64,000 nt of DNA from Lactiplantibacillus xiangfangensis. Lineage in GTDB: Bacteria; Bacillota; Bacilli; Lactobacillales; Lactobacillaceae. Within the stretch, counting starts at the first letter, position 1, and every line of letters starts with the position of its first letter. The translations under genes and the position numbers were made by a program. Where the stretch lies: the NCBI RefSeq assembly GCF_001438845.1, contig NZ_JQCL01000080.1, positions 286,073 through 350,072 of the forward strand. The letters are read 5' to 3'. Below, one piece after another: positions 18,143-27,943 of the stretch. The notes beneath the pieces are model-generated. The model saw nothing but the letters and a program-made list of their open reading frames with translations. It made no database searches and was not told the DNA's origin.

Positions 18143-21100
18143 TCAAGGGGTTACGTTCTTCATCACCACATTATCGCGACCTAATAACGTTGTAAGCGCT
18201 CCAAATAATTCTGCATTTTCACTGACCCAATACTGTGAATTTAGTTCAACCGTTCGGTGAGCACTGACCGAGTAGATTAAAACGGGGTTCGGTCCCGGTG
18301 ACCGCCGTAACAGCCTCAAAATTTGCTTTTGAACGGTCGCGTCATCCTGGTTAGGCTGTAAGCGTAAGAAGAGTTGGCCCGTTGGTTTTGGAAACTGATC
18401 CGCCAATTGCCAATTATCCACGATGACTTGTAACCCACGCTGCTGCTCGACCTTCCCACTGATCAACACGATGCTTTCCGTCTGCAATTGATCCTGCAGC
18501 CGTTGGTACGTATTCGGAAAGATCGTCAAATCAATCTCACCGGACAAGTCACTGCCCGTGGCAAACGCCATCGGCTGCCCCCGCTTCGTCCGAATCGTTC
18601 GAATCTTCGTAATATAGACCAAAAGTTTGACCCGTTGCTCATTAGTGAGCGTACTTATCAAACTCGTTCGCTGCTGTTGCGCCAGCCACTGATAAGTTTC
18701 TACCGGATGACCAGACACATAAGCGCCCAGGTATTCAGCTTCCTTAGCTAACCGTTCGCCTAACGGCAATTCCGGTTGCTTTTTGATCTTTGGCGCCAAC
18801 GACGCAAACAAGCTCATACTGTTACCAGCCAATTCTGCACTCGACATCAACTCCGGTACACCGGTTAATAACTCTGCCCGGTTGAGCCCAAAGTGGTCAA
18901 ATGCGCCGGCATAAATCAACGCCGTCATCAAGTCGTCCTTCAACCACTTAGATTCAATTCGTTGCATGAATTGCTGCAAGTTTTTAAACGGTCCGTTCGC
19001 TTTCCGTTCGCCAATGACACTTTGAATAAAGTCACGCCGCAAGCCCTTGATCGAGCTCAAGCCGAAAATAATCTGTTTGCCGTTCCAATCAAAATACTGC
19101 CCACTCCGATTAATATCGGGTGGTACGATGGCGACGTGGTGTTGCTTGGCTTCGGCCAAATACTGTTTGAGTTTCGTGCCGTTACCCATCACCGAGTTCA
19201 TTAACGACGTAAAGAACGCCCCCGGAAAATGAACTTTCAGGTAAGCCAACTCAAACGCCATCTTACTATAAGCTACCGCATGTGAGCGATTAAATCCATA
19301 ATTTGCGAATTGCTCAATATATTGGTAGACCTGCGTTGCCACGTCTGGACCAAACCCGTTAGCCTGGGCGCCAGCAATAAACTTCTGCCGCATTTCATCG
19401 ATCACAGCCCGTTTTTTCTTACTCATCGCCCGCCGCAACAAGTCGGCTTCACCTAACGTAAAGCCCCCCATAACAGCGGCAACTTGCATGACTTGTTCTT
19501 GATAAACCAAGATACCGTAAGTTGGGCCTAAGATTGGCGCTAACTCCTCGGCCGGATAACTGACGGCTTCACGCCCCTGCTTGCGGGCAATAAAGTGGTC
19601 AATATTTTCCATTGGGCCCGGCCGGTAAAGTGCATTTACGGCCGCCACCAGTTCGAAATTATCGGGATGCAATTTACGTAAGACGTTGCGAATCCCGCCC
19701 GATTCAAATTGGAAAACACCCGTCGTGTCGCCAGCCTGAAAGAGTTTTAACGTTTCTGGATCGTTTAAGTCAATTTTAGTAATCGCTAACGGTTGCCCCG
19801 TCTGACGCTGAACGTAATGTAGCGCACTGGCCATTAGCGATAAGTTCCGCAGTCCCAGAAAGTCCATCTTCAATAGGCCGACTGCTTCCACGGTATCCTT
19901 AGTATATTGCGTCATCATCATCGTCTCACTACCAGCTTGTAGTGGAACGATCGTGATTAACGGTTGCTGACTAAGGACCACCCCGGCAGCATGGGTTGAG
20001 TAATGCCGGGGCAAGCCTTCTATTCGTTGCGCCGTCTCAAACAACAGCCGATTCTTGGAAGAATCAGCCACCATATTTTGCAATCGCTGTGAGCCTTGAT
20101 AGGCTTGTTGCAACGTGATGTGTAATTGATTGGGGATGGCGGCGCTCCAATCGCTCATTTCAAAAGTCGATAACCCAAAGACCCGCCCAACGTCACGCAG
20201 AGCTTGCTTGGCAGCCAAGGTTCCAAAAGTGATAATTTGGGCGACCCGATCATGCCCGTACTTATCATGGACATACGCTAATACTTGTTCACGCCGGTTA
20301 TCTGGAATATCCAAATCGATATCGGGCATGTTGGCTCGTTTAGCGTTTAAAAACCGTTCAAATAATAGGTTGTATTGTAATGGATCGACATCCGTAATTT
20401 TTAAAACGTAAGCCACTAGTGACCCCGCCGCTGACCCCCGCCCCGGGCCCGTCGTAATGTCTGACTGGTGGGCGAAGTTCATCACGTCCCAAACAATCAA
20501 AAAGTAGTCATCAAACCCCATCTGGTCGATCACTTTTAACTCCCGTTCAAGACGATCATGGTACGGTTGTGGATCAATCGTTGCCGCCATCGCTGCCAGT
20601 CGTTCTTGCAATCCGGCCGCACACAGTTGCCGCAAGTATTGGTTAGCAGGCTGCTGATTAGGCGTCGGGTACGTCGGCAGTTGTGGTTGTTGAAAAACTA
20701 ACTCAACGTGACACGCCGCCGCAATTTCGCCAGTCGCATTAACGGCCGCCGTTAGCGACAATTCATCGTAATCCCTGACCACCGTTTCAGCTGGCCGTAA
20801 ATAGTGGGCCCCGGCAATGCCTTGTAACTGTTCGGGTTGTTCAATCTGCTGGCCCCGGTCAATCGCGCGCAGTACCGAAACCGCAAAGTAGTCGGTCGCC
20901 TGAACGTAATCCACTGGATCTAAAGCAACGATTGGTAGCTCGTTTTGGTCAGCGAACGCCACCACCGTCGTCCGCATTGCGGGTGCTTGGTCTAACGACA
21001 CCCCTAAGTAGAAGCTCTGGGGATCAACTGCCGTTCGCAACTGTTTTACCCAGTCTGCAACTTGCTCACGGGCATCCTGCATCAGTAGCGCCGTTAATTC

Positions 21101-21493
21101 GCTATCCTTAGCCGGCGTCATCACGATCAAATGGTGCAAATAAGGTAATACTGCCGTTAAACTTAGCGGCTGGTCACTAGGGGCCGTTTGTTTCATCGTT
21201 GAAAGCTGCATCAACGTTTGATACCCCGCTAAGTCTTTCGCCAAGACAACTAAGCTAAACGTTTGGTCGGTCAACTGACTACCCGTTAAGTTCAGCGTAA
21301 TTCCTAAAATCGGGGTAATCTCAGCTTTGCGACACGCATTATAGAAATCAACGATGCCATACATGACATCGATGTCCGTTAGTGCTAGTGCGGGGTAGCC
21401 TTGCTGCTTAGCGGTCTGAACTAATTCATCAATCGTACTCGTACTTTGCAATAAGCTAAACGTACTCATTACTTGTAAAGGAACATACTGCAT
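18143..21493 (-). CDS. dnaE: DNA polymerase III alpha subunit DnaE
   Basis: 1116 residues: N-terminal PHP domain (1-210), polymerase palm with GPGRGSAAGSLVAYVL and NMPDIDLDIPDNRR (catalytic Asp pair), fingers (VYQEQVMQVAAVMGGF, FNRSHAVAYSKMAFELAYLK), tandem HhH, and a C-terminal OB fold (VKLLVYITKIRTIRTKRGQPMAFATGSD). In low-GC Gram-positives DnaE extends primers before PolC takes over. The PHP metal site is degraded: canonical HxH at the start reads PLQVMSTF and the later TDH reads TDID. ATG after AAGGAGTCGGCAACG. Confidence 0.96.
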   Translation of the reverse strand: MQYVPLQVMSTFSLLQSTSTIDELVQTAKQQGYPALALTDIDVMYGIVDFYNACRKAEITPILGITLNLTGSQLTDQTFSLVVLAKDLAGYQTLMQLSTMKQTAPSDQPLSLTAVLPYLHHLIVMTPAKDSELTALLMQDAREQVADWVKQLRTAVDPQSFYLGVSLDQAPAMRTTVVAFADQNELPIVALDPVDYVQATDYFAVSVLRAIDRGQQIEQPEQLQGIAGAHYLRPAETVVRDYDELSLTAAVNATGEIAAACHVELVFQQPQLPTYPTPNQQPANQYLRQLCAAGLQERLAAMAATIDPQPYHDRLERELKVIDQMGFDDYFLIVWDVMNFAHQSDITTGPGRGSAAGSLVAYVLKITDVDPLQYNLLFERFLNAKRANMPDIDLDIPDNRREQVLAYVHDKYGHDRVAQIITFGTLAAKQALRDVGRVFGLSTFEMSDWSAAIPNQLHITLQQAYQGSQRLQNMVADSSKNRLLFETAQRIEGLPRHYSTHAAGVVLSQQPLITIVPLQAGSETMMMTQYTKDTVEAVGLLKMDFLGLRNLSLMASALHYVQRQTGQPLAITKIDLNDPETLKLFQAGDTTGVFQFESGGIRNVLRKLHPDNFELVAAVNALYRPGPMENIDHFIARKQGREAVSYPAEELAPILGPTYGILVYQEQVMQVAAVMGGFTLGEADLLRRAMSKKKRAVIDEMRQKFIAGAQANGFGPDVATQVYQYIEQFANYGFNRSHAVAYSKMAFELAYLKVHFPGAFFTSLMNSVMGNGTKLKQYLAEAKQHHVAIVPPDINRSGQYFDWNGKQIIFGLSSIKGLRRDFIQSVIGERKANGPFKNLQQFMQRIESKWLKDDLMTALIYAGAFDHFGLNRAELLTGVPELMSSAELAGNSMSLFASLAPKIKKQPELPLGERLAKEAEYLGAYVSGHPVETYQWLAQQQRTSLISTLTNEQRVKLLVYITKIRTIRTKRGQPMAFATGSDLSGEIDLTIFPNTYQRLQDQLQTESIVLISGKVEQQRGLQVIVDNWQLADQFPKPTGQLFLRLQPNQDDATVQKQILRLLRRSPGPNPVLIYSVSAHRTVELNSQYWVSENAELFGALTTLLGRDNVVMKNVTP

Positions 21494-21626
21494 CGTTGCC
21501 GACTCCTTTCCTGTTTTTCATACTTAGTTTCATTATAGCAAACAGTTGTTCTTTACGGCAGTTATAAGCTAATTGGTTTTTCAAAGTGGTTGTGCTAAAA
21601 TAGCTTTCATTGGGAGGTGTCGGAAG

Positions 21627-21827
21627 ATGATGAAACAACTTACAATTATCGTTTGGGCGGTCTTGTTTGGGGAAGTTATCGGTTATATCGGTGGTGCCCT
21701 CGAAACCTTGACTTGGAACCCTGGTCAAATCGGGGTCATTTCAGCCGTCTTTGCGCTGATCGTTGTCAACGGAATCACCATAATTACTAACAATTCCCTA
21801 CCCGTTAAAGGTTCTGAAAAAAAGTAA
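21627..21827 (+). CDS. small DUF2929-type membrane protein
   Basis: 66 residues, MMKQLTIIVWAVLFGEVIGY then a second hydrophobic stretch (IGVISAVFALIVVNGITII) and a polar Lys-rich tail. Two membrane helices, consistent with the small YjzD/DUF2929 family, function unknown. GGGAGGTG sits 7 bases before the ATG at 21627; the longer upstream extension lacks a ribosome site. It is divergent from dnaE, and a strong bidirectional terminator separates it from the convergent clpB. Confidence 0.85.
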   Translation: MMKQLTIIVWAVLFGEVIGYIGGALETLTWNPGQIGVISAVFALIVVNGITIITNNSLPVKGSEKK

Positions 21828-21836
21828 TCAAATCAT

Positions 21837-21882
21837 AAAAAAACTCGTGGTTATCAATTTTCGATAACCACGAGTTTTTTTG
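21837..21882. terminator. bidirectional terminator between the DUF2929 gene and clpB
   Basis: Perfect 13-bp stem ACTCGTGGTTATC / GATAACCACGAGT with a 7-base loop and seven A before, seven T after, so it works on both strands. Confidence 0.95.
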
Positions 21883-21934
21883 TTGCTACTAAAGACTCGA
21901 ACTCAGTCTCCCGTCAAGAGCGATTCGATTACGC

Positions 21935-24541
21935 TTACTTTGATTTCGTATTCGGCTGGTTTTCAAAGACTAAGTGGTCGTCCATCAAATTAATTTCAAC
22001 CGTCGTGTCAGGCGCGACCCGCCCCGCAATAATTTCTTTAGCGAGTGGCGTTTCAACATGATTCGTGATAAACCGCCGCAATGGCCGGGCACCGTATGCT
22101 GGTTTGTAGCCCTGTTGTGCGATCCACTTTTTAGCGGGCTCCGAAATTTTCAACGTAATGTCACGATCTTGCAGTCGCGCGGATAACCGTGCAATCAACT
22201 TAACCACGATTTGTTCAATCGCATCCAATTGTAGTGGCGTAAACATAATGATGTCGTCGATTCGGTTTAAAAATTCAGGCTTAAAGCGACTTTGCACGAG
22301 CTGCATCACTTGGTCATGCGCCGAGGCGGATAACTGTCCCTGATCGTCAACACCAGCTAATAGCTGCTGTGACCCTAAGTTAGACGTCATAATCAAAATC
22401 GTGTTCTTAAAATCAACCGTGCGACCTTGACCATCCGTTAAACGCCCGTCATCTAAGACTTGTAACAAAATATTAAAGACATCGGGATGCGCTTTTTCGA
22501 TTTCATCAAACAACACGATGGAATATGGATTACGGCGAACCGCTTCCGTCAACTGGCCACCTTCTTCGTAACCAATGTACCCGGGAGCAGCCCCGACTAG
22601 CCGAGAAACGGATTCTTTTTCCATATATTCACTCATATCGATACGGACCATGTGATCATCCGCGTCAAATAGGTTTTCCGCTAAGGCCTTTGCCAGTTCG
22701 GTCTTCCCAACCCCGGTCGGCCCGAGGAACATGAATGACCCTAACGGCCGGTTGGGATCTTGTAAGCCGGCCCGTGACCGCAACACGGCATCAGAAACGG
22801 CGTTCACCGCGGCATCTTGCCCAACAACCCGTTCGTGTAGGTGGTCCGCTAAGTGTAAGAGTTTTTCCCGTTCACCCGCAACCAACTTATTAACTGGAAT
22901 CCCGGTCATCCGCGAAACGACGTTAGCAACCTGATCAGGCGTAACAGATTCTTCAACTAACCAGTCTTCATGGTGGTCGTTAGCTTCCATTGCTTTTAGC
23001 TCGGAGACCAGCTTAGGAATCGTGCCGTGTTGTAACTTAGCGGCCGTTTCCAAGTCGTACTTATTTTCCGCTGTTTCCAGGTCGTGTTTCGCTTTGTCTA
23101 AGGCAGCCTTTTTATCGCTCAATGCTTGTAGGCTCTTCTTTTCACTGGCCCAACGTTCTGCCAACGTCCGCTGCTTCTCCTTAGCGCTAGCTAATTCCTT
23201 TTGCAAATCAGCTAACCGCTTCACGGAGGCATCGTCCGTTTCCTTCTTAAGCGCGGCTTCTTCCACTTCCAAACGCATCAACAGCCGGTTGACTTGATCC
23301 AATTCCGTTGGGTTGGAATTCATTTCGACCCGAATTTCAGCGGAAGCTTCATCAATTAAATCCAATGCTTTATCTGGTAAAAAGTGGTCCGTAATGTAAC
23401 GATCTGATAACTTAGCAGCCGCTACCAACGCATTATCGTGAATCCGGACGCCGTGATGAATTTCAAACCGTTCCTTTAATCCCCGTAAAATACTAATGGT
23501 ATCTTCGACGGAAGGTTCTGCAACGAGGACCTTTTGGAACCGCCGTTCAAGGGCCTTATCCTTCTCTAAATATTGCCGGTATTCATCCAAGGTCGTCGCA
23601 CCAATTAAATGGAGCTCACCTCTGGCCAGCATCGGCTTCAACAAGTTACCGGCATCCATGCTGCCTTCCGATTTACCAGCACCCACAATATTATGGATTT
23701 CATCAATGAACATGATGATCTGACCATCAGCCTTTTTAATTTCCTTTAAGACGGCCTTCAGACGCTCTTCAAACTCACCACGATACTTGGCACCGGCAAT
23801 TAATGATCCCATGTCGAGGGAAAACAGTGTCTTATCTTTCAAATTGTCCGGAACATCCCCGCGAACAATCCGCTGGGCAAGGCCTTCAACAATCGCCGTC
23901 TTCCCAACACCGGGTTCCCCAATCAAGACCGGGTTGTTTTTCGTCTTACGTGACAAAATTCGAATCACGTCTAAGATTTCTTCATCCCGACCGATCACTG
24001 GGTCCTGATTACCTTTACGTGCTTGTTTAACTAAATCCACCCCGTATTTTTCAAGGGCTTGATACTGGTCTTCCTGATTACGTGATGTGACCCGTTGTCC
24101 ACCACGAATTCGGTCAACTGCGTTTTTGACTTGTCCAGCTGTAATTCCGGACTGGTTTAAATACTTGGTTAGTTGGTCACCAGTCTGATCCATCAACGCC
24201 AGCGCAATCGTGTCAGTGGCTAAAAAGTCATCACCTAAAGACTTACGTTTGGCTTCAGCCGTTTGCATCAAAGTTGCCAAGCTACTACTAAAGCTTTGGC
24301 CGTACTGAACGTTACCCCCGCTGACAACACTAATATCATCCAGCTCCCGGTCCAGCTCGACTTGTAATTTGTCGAGATCGACACCCGCTTCACTGAATAT
24401 CTGGCGCACCAGTTCACCTGGCTGGGTCAAAAACTTAAATAGGTGCGGAATCCCAATCTCTTGGTGCCGCCGCGTCTGTGCAATTTGTTGGGCTTGGGTT
24501 AAAGCCTGTTGTAAACTTTCCGTTAATTGTTCTGGATTCAT
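21935..24541 (-). CDS. clpB: ATP-dependent chaperone ClpB
   Basis: 868 residues. Clp-N repeats (1-145), first AAA+ domain with [13 protein letters not shown], the coiled-coil middle domain (about 405-525, [18 protein letters not shown]), second AAA+ domain with [13 protein letters not shown] and [11 protein letters not shown], and the C-terminal D2-small domain. It pulls proteins out of aggregates together with DnaK. The lack of an IGL/F ClpP loop and the long middle domain separate it from ClpC. ATG after AGGAGGTATGATTT. CtsR boxes overlap its promoter. Confidence 0.97.
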   Translation of the reverse strand: MNPEQLTESLQQALTQAQQIAQTRRHQEIGIPHLFKFLTQPGELVRQIFSEAGVDLDKLQVELDRELDDISVVSGGNVQYGQSFSSSLATLMQTAEAKRKSLGDDFLATDTIALALMDQTGDQLTKYLNQSGITAGQVKNAVDRIRGGQRVTSRNQEDQYQALEKYGVDLVKQARKGNQDPVIGRDEEILDVIRILSRKTKNNPVLIGEPGVGKTAIVEGLAQRIVRGDVPDNLKDKTLFSLDMGSLIAGAKYRGEFEERLKAVLKEIKKADGQIIMFIDEIHNIVGAGKSEGSMDAGNLLKPMLARGELHLIGATTLDEYRQYLEKDKALERRFQKVLVAEPSVEDTISILRGLKERFEIHHGVRIHDNALVAAAKLSDRYITDHFLPDKALDLIDEASAEIRVEMNSNPTELDQVNRLLMRLEVEEAALKKETDDASVKRLADLQKELASAKEKQRTLAERWASEKKSLQALSDKKAALDKAKHDLETAENKYDLETAAKLQHGTIPKLVSELKAMEANDHHEDWLVEESVTPDQVANVVSRMTGIPVNKLVAGEREKLLHLADHLHERVVGQDAAVNAVSDAVLRSRAGLQDPNRPLGSFMFLGPTGVGKTELAKALAENLFDADDHMVRIDMSEYMEKESVSRLVGAAPGYIGYEEGGQLTEAVRRNPYSIVLFDEIEKAHPDVFNILLQVLDDGRLTDGQGRTVDFKNTILIMTSNLGSQQLLAGVDDQGQLSASAHDQVMQLVQSRFKPEFLNRIDDIIMFTPLQLDAIEQIVVKLIARLSARLQDRDITLKISEPAKKWIAQQGYKPAYGARPLRRFITNHVETPLAKEIIAGRVAPDTTVEINLMDDHLVFENQPNTKSK

Positions 24542-24569
24542 AAATCATACCTCCTCAAATTAGGTTAGC

Positions 24570-24593
24570 AAAAAGGCAGCTATATCAGCTGCC
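24570..24593 (-). terminator. terminator-like hairpin in the clpB leader (also downstream of pepT)
   Basis: Minus strand perfect 7-bp stem GGCAGCT GATAT AGCTGCC followed by TTTTT. It lies after the pepT stop but also downstream of the clpB promoter, so clpB transcripts must read through it. Confidence 0.75.
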
Positions 24594-24602
24594 AATTTAG
24601 TC

Positions 24603-24653
24603 TGACCTTTATTGACGATTAGATTATATAGCTAATGGTCAAAGAAGGTCAAG
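24603..24653 (-). promoter_or_regulatory. clpB promoter with two CtsR-type boxes
   Basis: Promoter on the minus strand: TTGACC (24647-24652), 18-base spacer, TATAAT (24623-24628). Box 1, GGTCAAAGAAGGTCAAG at 24637-24653 on the plus strand, matches the CtsR heptad repeat GGTCAAA-NAN-GGTCAAA with one mismatch and covers the -35. Box 2 at 24603-24616 (TGACCTTTATTGAC) is weaker and sits at the expected transcription start. This predicts heat-shock derepression by CtsR. Confidence 0.85.
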
Positions 24654-24656
24654 GAT

Positions 24657-25895
24657 TTAGTTTTGATTGTAATTATCCGTAACGATTTGAAGCACAACGT
24701 CAACGGCTTGCGCCATCACTTGTTCTGAAACGTATTCAAACCGGCCGTGCATGTTCTCGCCACCGGCAAACAAGTTCGGTGTTGGTAACCCCATAAATGA
24801 AATCTTAGAACCATCAGTCCCACCACGAACAGGGAAAATCAATGGCTTGATGTTCAACTTCAACATGGCTTGCTTAGCCAATTCAACAACGGCCATGTCT
24901 TTTTCGATGATTTCGCGCATGTTGTAGTACTGGTCCTTAACGTTGACCTGAACGTACTCGCCACCGTGAGCCAAGTTAATTTGATCACCATCCGCTACGA
25001 TCAACCGTTTGCGGGCTTCGAATTTGGCCCGATCGTGGTCACGAATAATGTAGGTCAATTTGGCGCCGTCAACCGTTCCGTCTAACGCTAATAAGTGGAA
25101 GAAACCTTCCCGCCCATCCGTTTTTTCAGGAACATCGTGTGCTGGTAAGCCGTCTTGGAATTCAACGGCTAACTGTAACGCATTAACCATGACGTCCTTA
25201 GCGGAACCAGGATGCACGTTGACCCCTTTGATCGTAATTTCGGCCTGAGCAGCGTTGAACGTTTCGTATTCCAGCTGACCGAGTGGCCCACCATCAACCG
25301 TATAAGCGTAATCAGCTGCGAATGCTGGCACGTTAAAGTGGTCAGCCCCGGTTCCGATTTCTTCGTCAGGACCAAAGCCCATTCGAATCTTGCCGTGTTT
25401 GATTTCTGGATGAGCTAATAAATATTCAGCGGCGCTAATAATTTCAGCAACACCGGACTTATCATCTGAACCTAATAAGGTGTTCCCATCAGTGGTAATC
25501 AACGTGTGACCCTTATAATTTCTGAGATTTGGAAAGACTTTAGGATCCAAATGGTACTCGCTGTCACCCAATTGAATGACTGACTGGCCATCGTAATCTT
25601 CAACAATTTGTGGATTAATGTTCTCTGAATTAAAATCAGCCGTATCGATATGTGAAATAAAGCCTAAGGTCTTCACAGCTTTATCGCTGTTAGCTGGTAA
25701 AGTCGCAAAGACGTACGCACTTTGCGCATCCTGTTCAACGTCACTTAATCCGATGGCCTTTAACTTGTCCATCAGTTGGTTTAAAAAGGCCGTCTCCCGT
25801 GGTGATGAAGGTACCGTCGTCGAACTTTCGTCAGAACGACTATTGATTTTAACGAAACTCAAAAAATCTGAAATTAGATTAGGATATTTTGCCAT
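24657..25895 (-). CDS. pepT: peptidase T (tripeptide aminopeptidase)
   Basis: 412 residues of the M20B family. Zinc ligands and catalytic residues are visible in [23 protein letters not shown] and [43 protein letters not shown] gives the C-terminal His. It removes N-terminal residues from tripeptides in the cytoplasm, part of the amino acid supply of lactic acid bacteria. ATG after AAAGGAAGTTTGTACG. Length is normal. Confidence 0.97.
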   Translation of the reverse strand: MAKYPNLISDFLSFVKINSRSDESSTTVPSSPRETAFLNQLMDKLKAIGLSDVEQDAQSAYVFATLPANSDKAVKTLGFISHIDTADFNSENINPQIVEDYDGQSVIQLGDSEYHLDPKVFPNLRNYKGHTLITTDGNTLLGSDDKSGVAEIISAAEYLLAHPEIKHGKIRMGFGPDEEIGTGADHFNVPAFAADYAYTVDGGPLGQLEYETFNAAQAEITIKGVNVHPGSAKDVMVNALQLAVEFQDGLPAHDVPEKTDGREGFFHLLALDGTVDGAKLTYIIRDHDRAKFEARKRLIVADGDQINLAHGGEYVQVNVKDQYYNMREIIEKDMAVVELAKQAMLKLNIKPLIFPVRGGTDGSKISFMGLPTPNLFAGGENMHGRFEYVSEQVMAQAVDVVLQIVTDNYNQN

Positions 25896-25934
25896 CGTAC
25901 AAACTTCCTTTCAAAATTACAAAAATTGTCATTA

Positions 25935-26960
25935 TTAGATGAAAGTAAACGGATCAGTATTTAACTTTGAGGCAACAATTTCAACTTGCCAGTTTGATTC
26001 CGCCTGCCATTTTTTAAAGCATTCGGTCAAATGAGTCTTGCAAATACTTTCGATGTGGTGACCTGGGTCGACCACCGTTAACCCAGCGGCCAACATGTCA
26101 TGGGCTGTATGGTAATAAACATCCCCGGTCACGTAAGCTTGGGCTCCCGCTTTAATGGCATCTTGATAAAACTTTCCGCCATCACCACCGAGGACTGCCA
26201 CCCGTTTAATTTCTTGCTGGGGCTGCTGACAAACTAAGCGTAAACCGGATACGTTAAAGACCGTCTTGCAGTGTTTAGCAAAGGCTTCCGCCGTCATTGG
26301 GGTTGGTAAATCGCCAACCCGCCCCATACTATACTGGTGGCCACCCGTCAGTAGTGGTTCAATCTGATAATCCCAACTCGTTGCTGGAACAAAGTGGTTG
26401 ATACCAGCCACTGCGGGGGTAACCCGGTCAGCCATTAAATCAACGGTAAATTGTTCACCCGAGTTAAAGGCGTACCGGTTGAGTTTGGCTTGCCAAGTAT
26501 CCGTTAAATACTCTTGCACGGCTTCTACTTGGTCCGTTGGAACCGTCACGGTCATTTTGACCGCCTTTTCAACGTAGCCTGGTACCAGGCCACTGACGTT
26601 TTGTAAGCCTAACGCGTCAGCTAACCAATCGTTCATCCCACCATCGGCACTATCCAAATTTGTATGGGCCGCATAAACCAAGATGTGATGCGCCGCAATC
26701 TCGGCGTACATCGCTTTTTGGGGGTCCTGATAATCTAAGTTATTAGCCGGTCGAAACATTACCGGATGGTGGGCAAAAATCATATCTGCCCCAATCTCAA
26801 TGGCTTCTTTGACCACTTCTGGACGGACATCTAAGGTCACTAACACCTTATGAATGGCCTGTTTAGGATCACCAATCTGTAACCCACTAGGATCACGATC
26901 CCACTTCAACTTCAAAGGTGCAAACTGTTCAAAACGACTAATTAACTCATTTGCCAACAT
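25935..26960 (-). CDS. Nif3-like dinuclear metal-centre protein (YqfO type)
   Basis: 341 residues. MLANELISRFEQFAPLKLKWDRDPSGLQIG, MIFAHHPVMFRP (metal-binding HH), AAHTNLD and the C-terminal ITGDVYYHTAHDMLAAG ... VDPGHHIES carry the conserved His/Asp/Glu ligands of the NIF3 (DUF34) fold. An insert domain in the middle (about 135-225) is typical of the Gram-positive YqfO form. Often proposed as GTP cyclohydrolase I type 2-like, but the role is not settled. Overlaps trmK by 14 bases. Confidence 0.88.
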   Translation of the reverse strand: MLANELISRFEQFAPLKLKWDRDPSGLQIGDPKQAIHKVLVTLDVRPEVVKEAIEIGADMIFAHHPVMFRPANNLDYQDPQKAMYAEIAAHHILVYAAHTNLDSADGGMNDWLADALGLQNVSGLVPGYVEKAVKMTVTVPTDQVEAVQEYLTDTWQAKLNRYAFNSGEQFTVDLMADRVTPAVAGINHFVPATSWDYQIEPLLTGGHQYSMGRVGDLPTPMTAEAFAKHCKTVFNVSGLRLVCQQPQQEIKRVAVLGGDGGKFYQDAIKAGAQAYVTGDVYYHTAHDMLAAGLTVVDPGHHIESICKTHLTECFKKWQAESNWQVEIVASKLNTDPFTFI

Positions 26961-27660
26961 CCGCTAAGACTCCCTTAATTAAATTAATTTTGGCATGCGC
27001 CGCGGTCAAATGTGCCGCGGGCGCGACTTTAGCTTGTTGCATTTGTGTTACTGCTCGTTCGGTCCGCTGCAGTTCCCGTTGCCACTTTTTAACAAATACC
27101 GTGGAACGTTCCGCTAACAAATACGGCCCAAATAATAATTCTGCTTCAGAATAATGGAACGGGTCGTCCGTCTTATCCGCACAAATTACCTCATAAGTGT
27201 GATTGTCTTCAGATAAAATACGTTCGGCCGTAATTTTAAAGTGGTTGGTAACCAGCCACTCGCGAACCGTGGCTTCACCAACATTAGGCTCTAAAACTAA
27301 GCGTGTAACTCCAGCTAACCGCGCTGGATTAGCTTCTAAGATATGCCGGATTAGGGGACCACCCATACCGGCGATGGTCACCGTATCGATTCGATCCTGT
27401 GGTTCAATCGCTGCCAATCCATCCGCCAAGCGGGCCTCAAGGTGTTCCTCTAAACCTAACTTGCGAATCTCATGACGCGCATTCTCAAACGGTCCTTTAA
27501 CGACTTCGCCAGCCACGCCCCAGCTAATCCGCTGATTTAAAGCTAAGTTGGCTGGCAGGTACGCGTGATCGGAACCGATATCGGCCACCCGCGCGCCCGG
27601 TTTCACAAACGAACCGACCGTGGCTAATCGTTGTGACAATTGTTTAGCATCCACACACAT
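26947..27660 (-). CDS. trmK: tRNA (adenine-22-N1)-methyltransferase TrmK
   Basis: 237 residues of the COG2384 family. SAM site VADIGSDHAYLPANLAL, then AGEVVKGPFENARHEI and the conserved TVTIAGMGGPLIRHIL. It methylates A22 of tRNA. Together with the Nif3-like gene it reproduces the yqfN-yqfO pair of Bacillus. ATG at 27660 is only 3 bases from AAAGGGG; the GTG two codons later (27654) is better spaced and may be the true start. Confidence 0.92.
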   Translation of the reverse strand: MCVDAKQLSQRLATVGSFVKPGARVADIGSDHAYLPANLALNQRISWGVAGEVVKGPFENARHEIRKLGLEEHLEARLADGLAAIEPQDRIDTVTIAGMGGPLIRHILEANPARLAGVTRLVLEPNVGEATVREWLVTNHFKITAERILSEDNHTYEVICADKTDDPFHYSEAELLFGPYLLAERSTVFVKKWQRELQRTERAVTQMQQAKVAPAAHLTAAHAKINLIKGVLADVGK

Positions 27661-27864
27661 AACCCCTTTTTCAACAACATTTAAGTAAGTTTAACTAATC
27701 ACATTTTAACATGCTTCACTCAAGAAACGGCTTTCAACCTCAAAAAAATCAGGGAACTTTATCACCTAATAATGTCGATCCTCGAAACCAGTTTAAGCGT
27801 AAAAATATCGGTTAGTCATTTATTAAGCGCTTGGTTAAAAGTACCTGTAAAGAAATAACATTAT

Positions 27865-27907
27865 GACCCTTTTCGTAACTGAACTATGTAAGGGGTCGTT
27901 ACGGACC
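27865..27907 (+). promoter_or_regulatory. inverted repeats upstream of the HTH gene
   Basis: Within 43 bases stand GACC, CGTAAC, GGTC, GTTACG and GACC. CGTAAC (27874-27879) pairs with GTTACG (27898-27903), while the middle GGTC can pair with either GACC. It could be an operator for the adjacent HTH protein or a leader hairpin; no evidence separates these. Confidence 0.35.
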
Positions 27908-27943
27908 ACCGCCATTAAAGTGATTACAAAGGAGCGCTCAATT

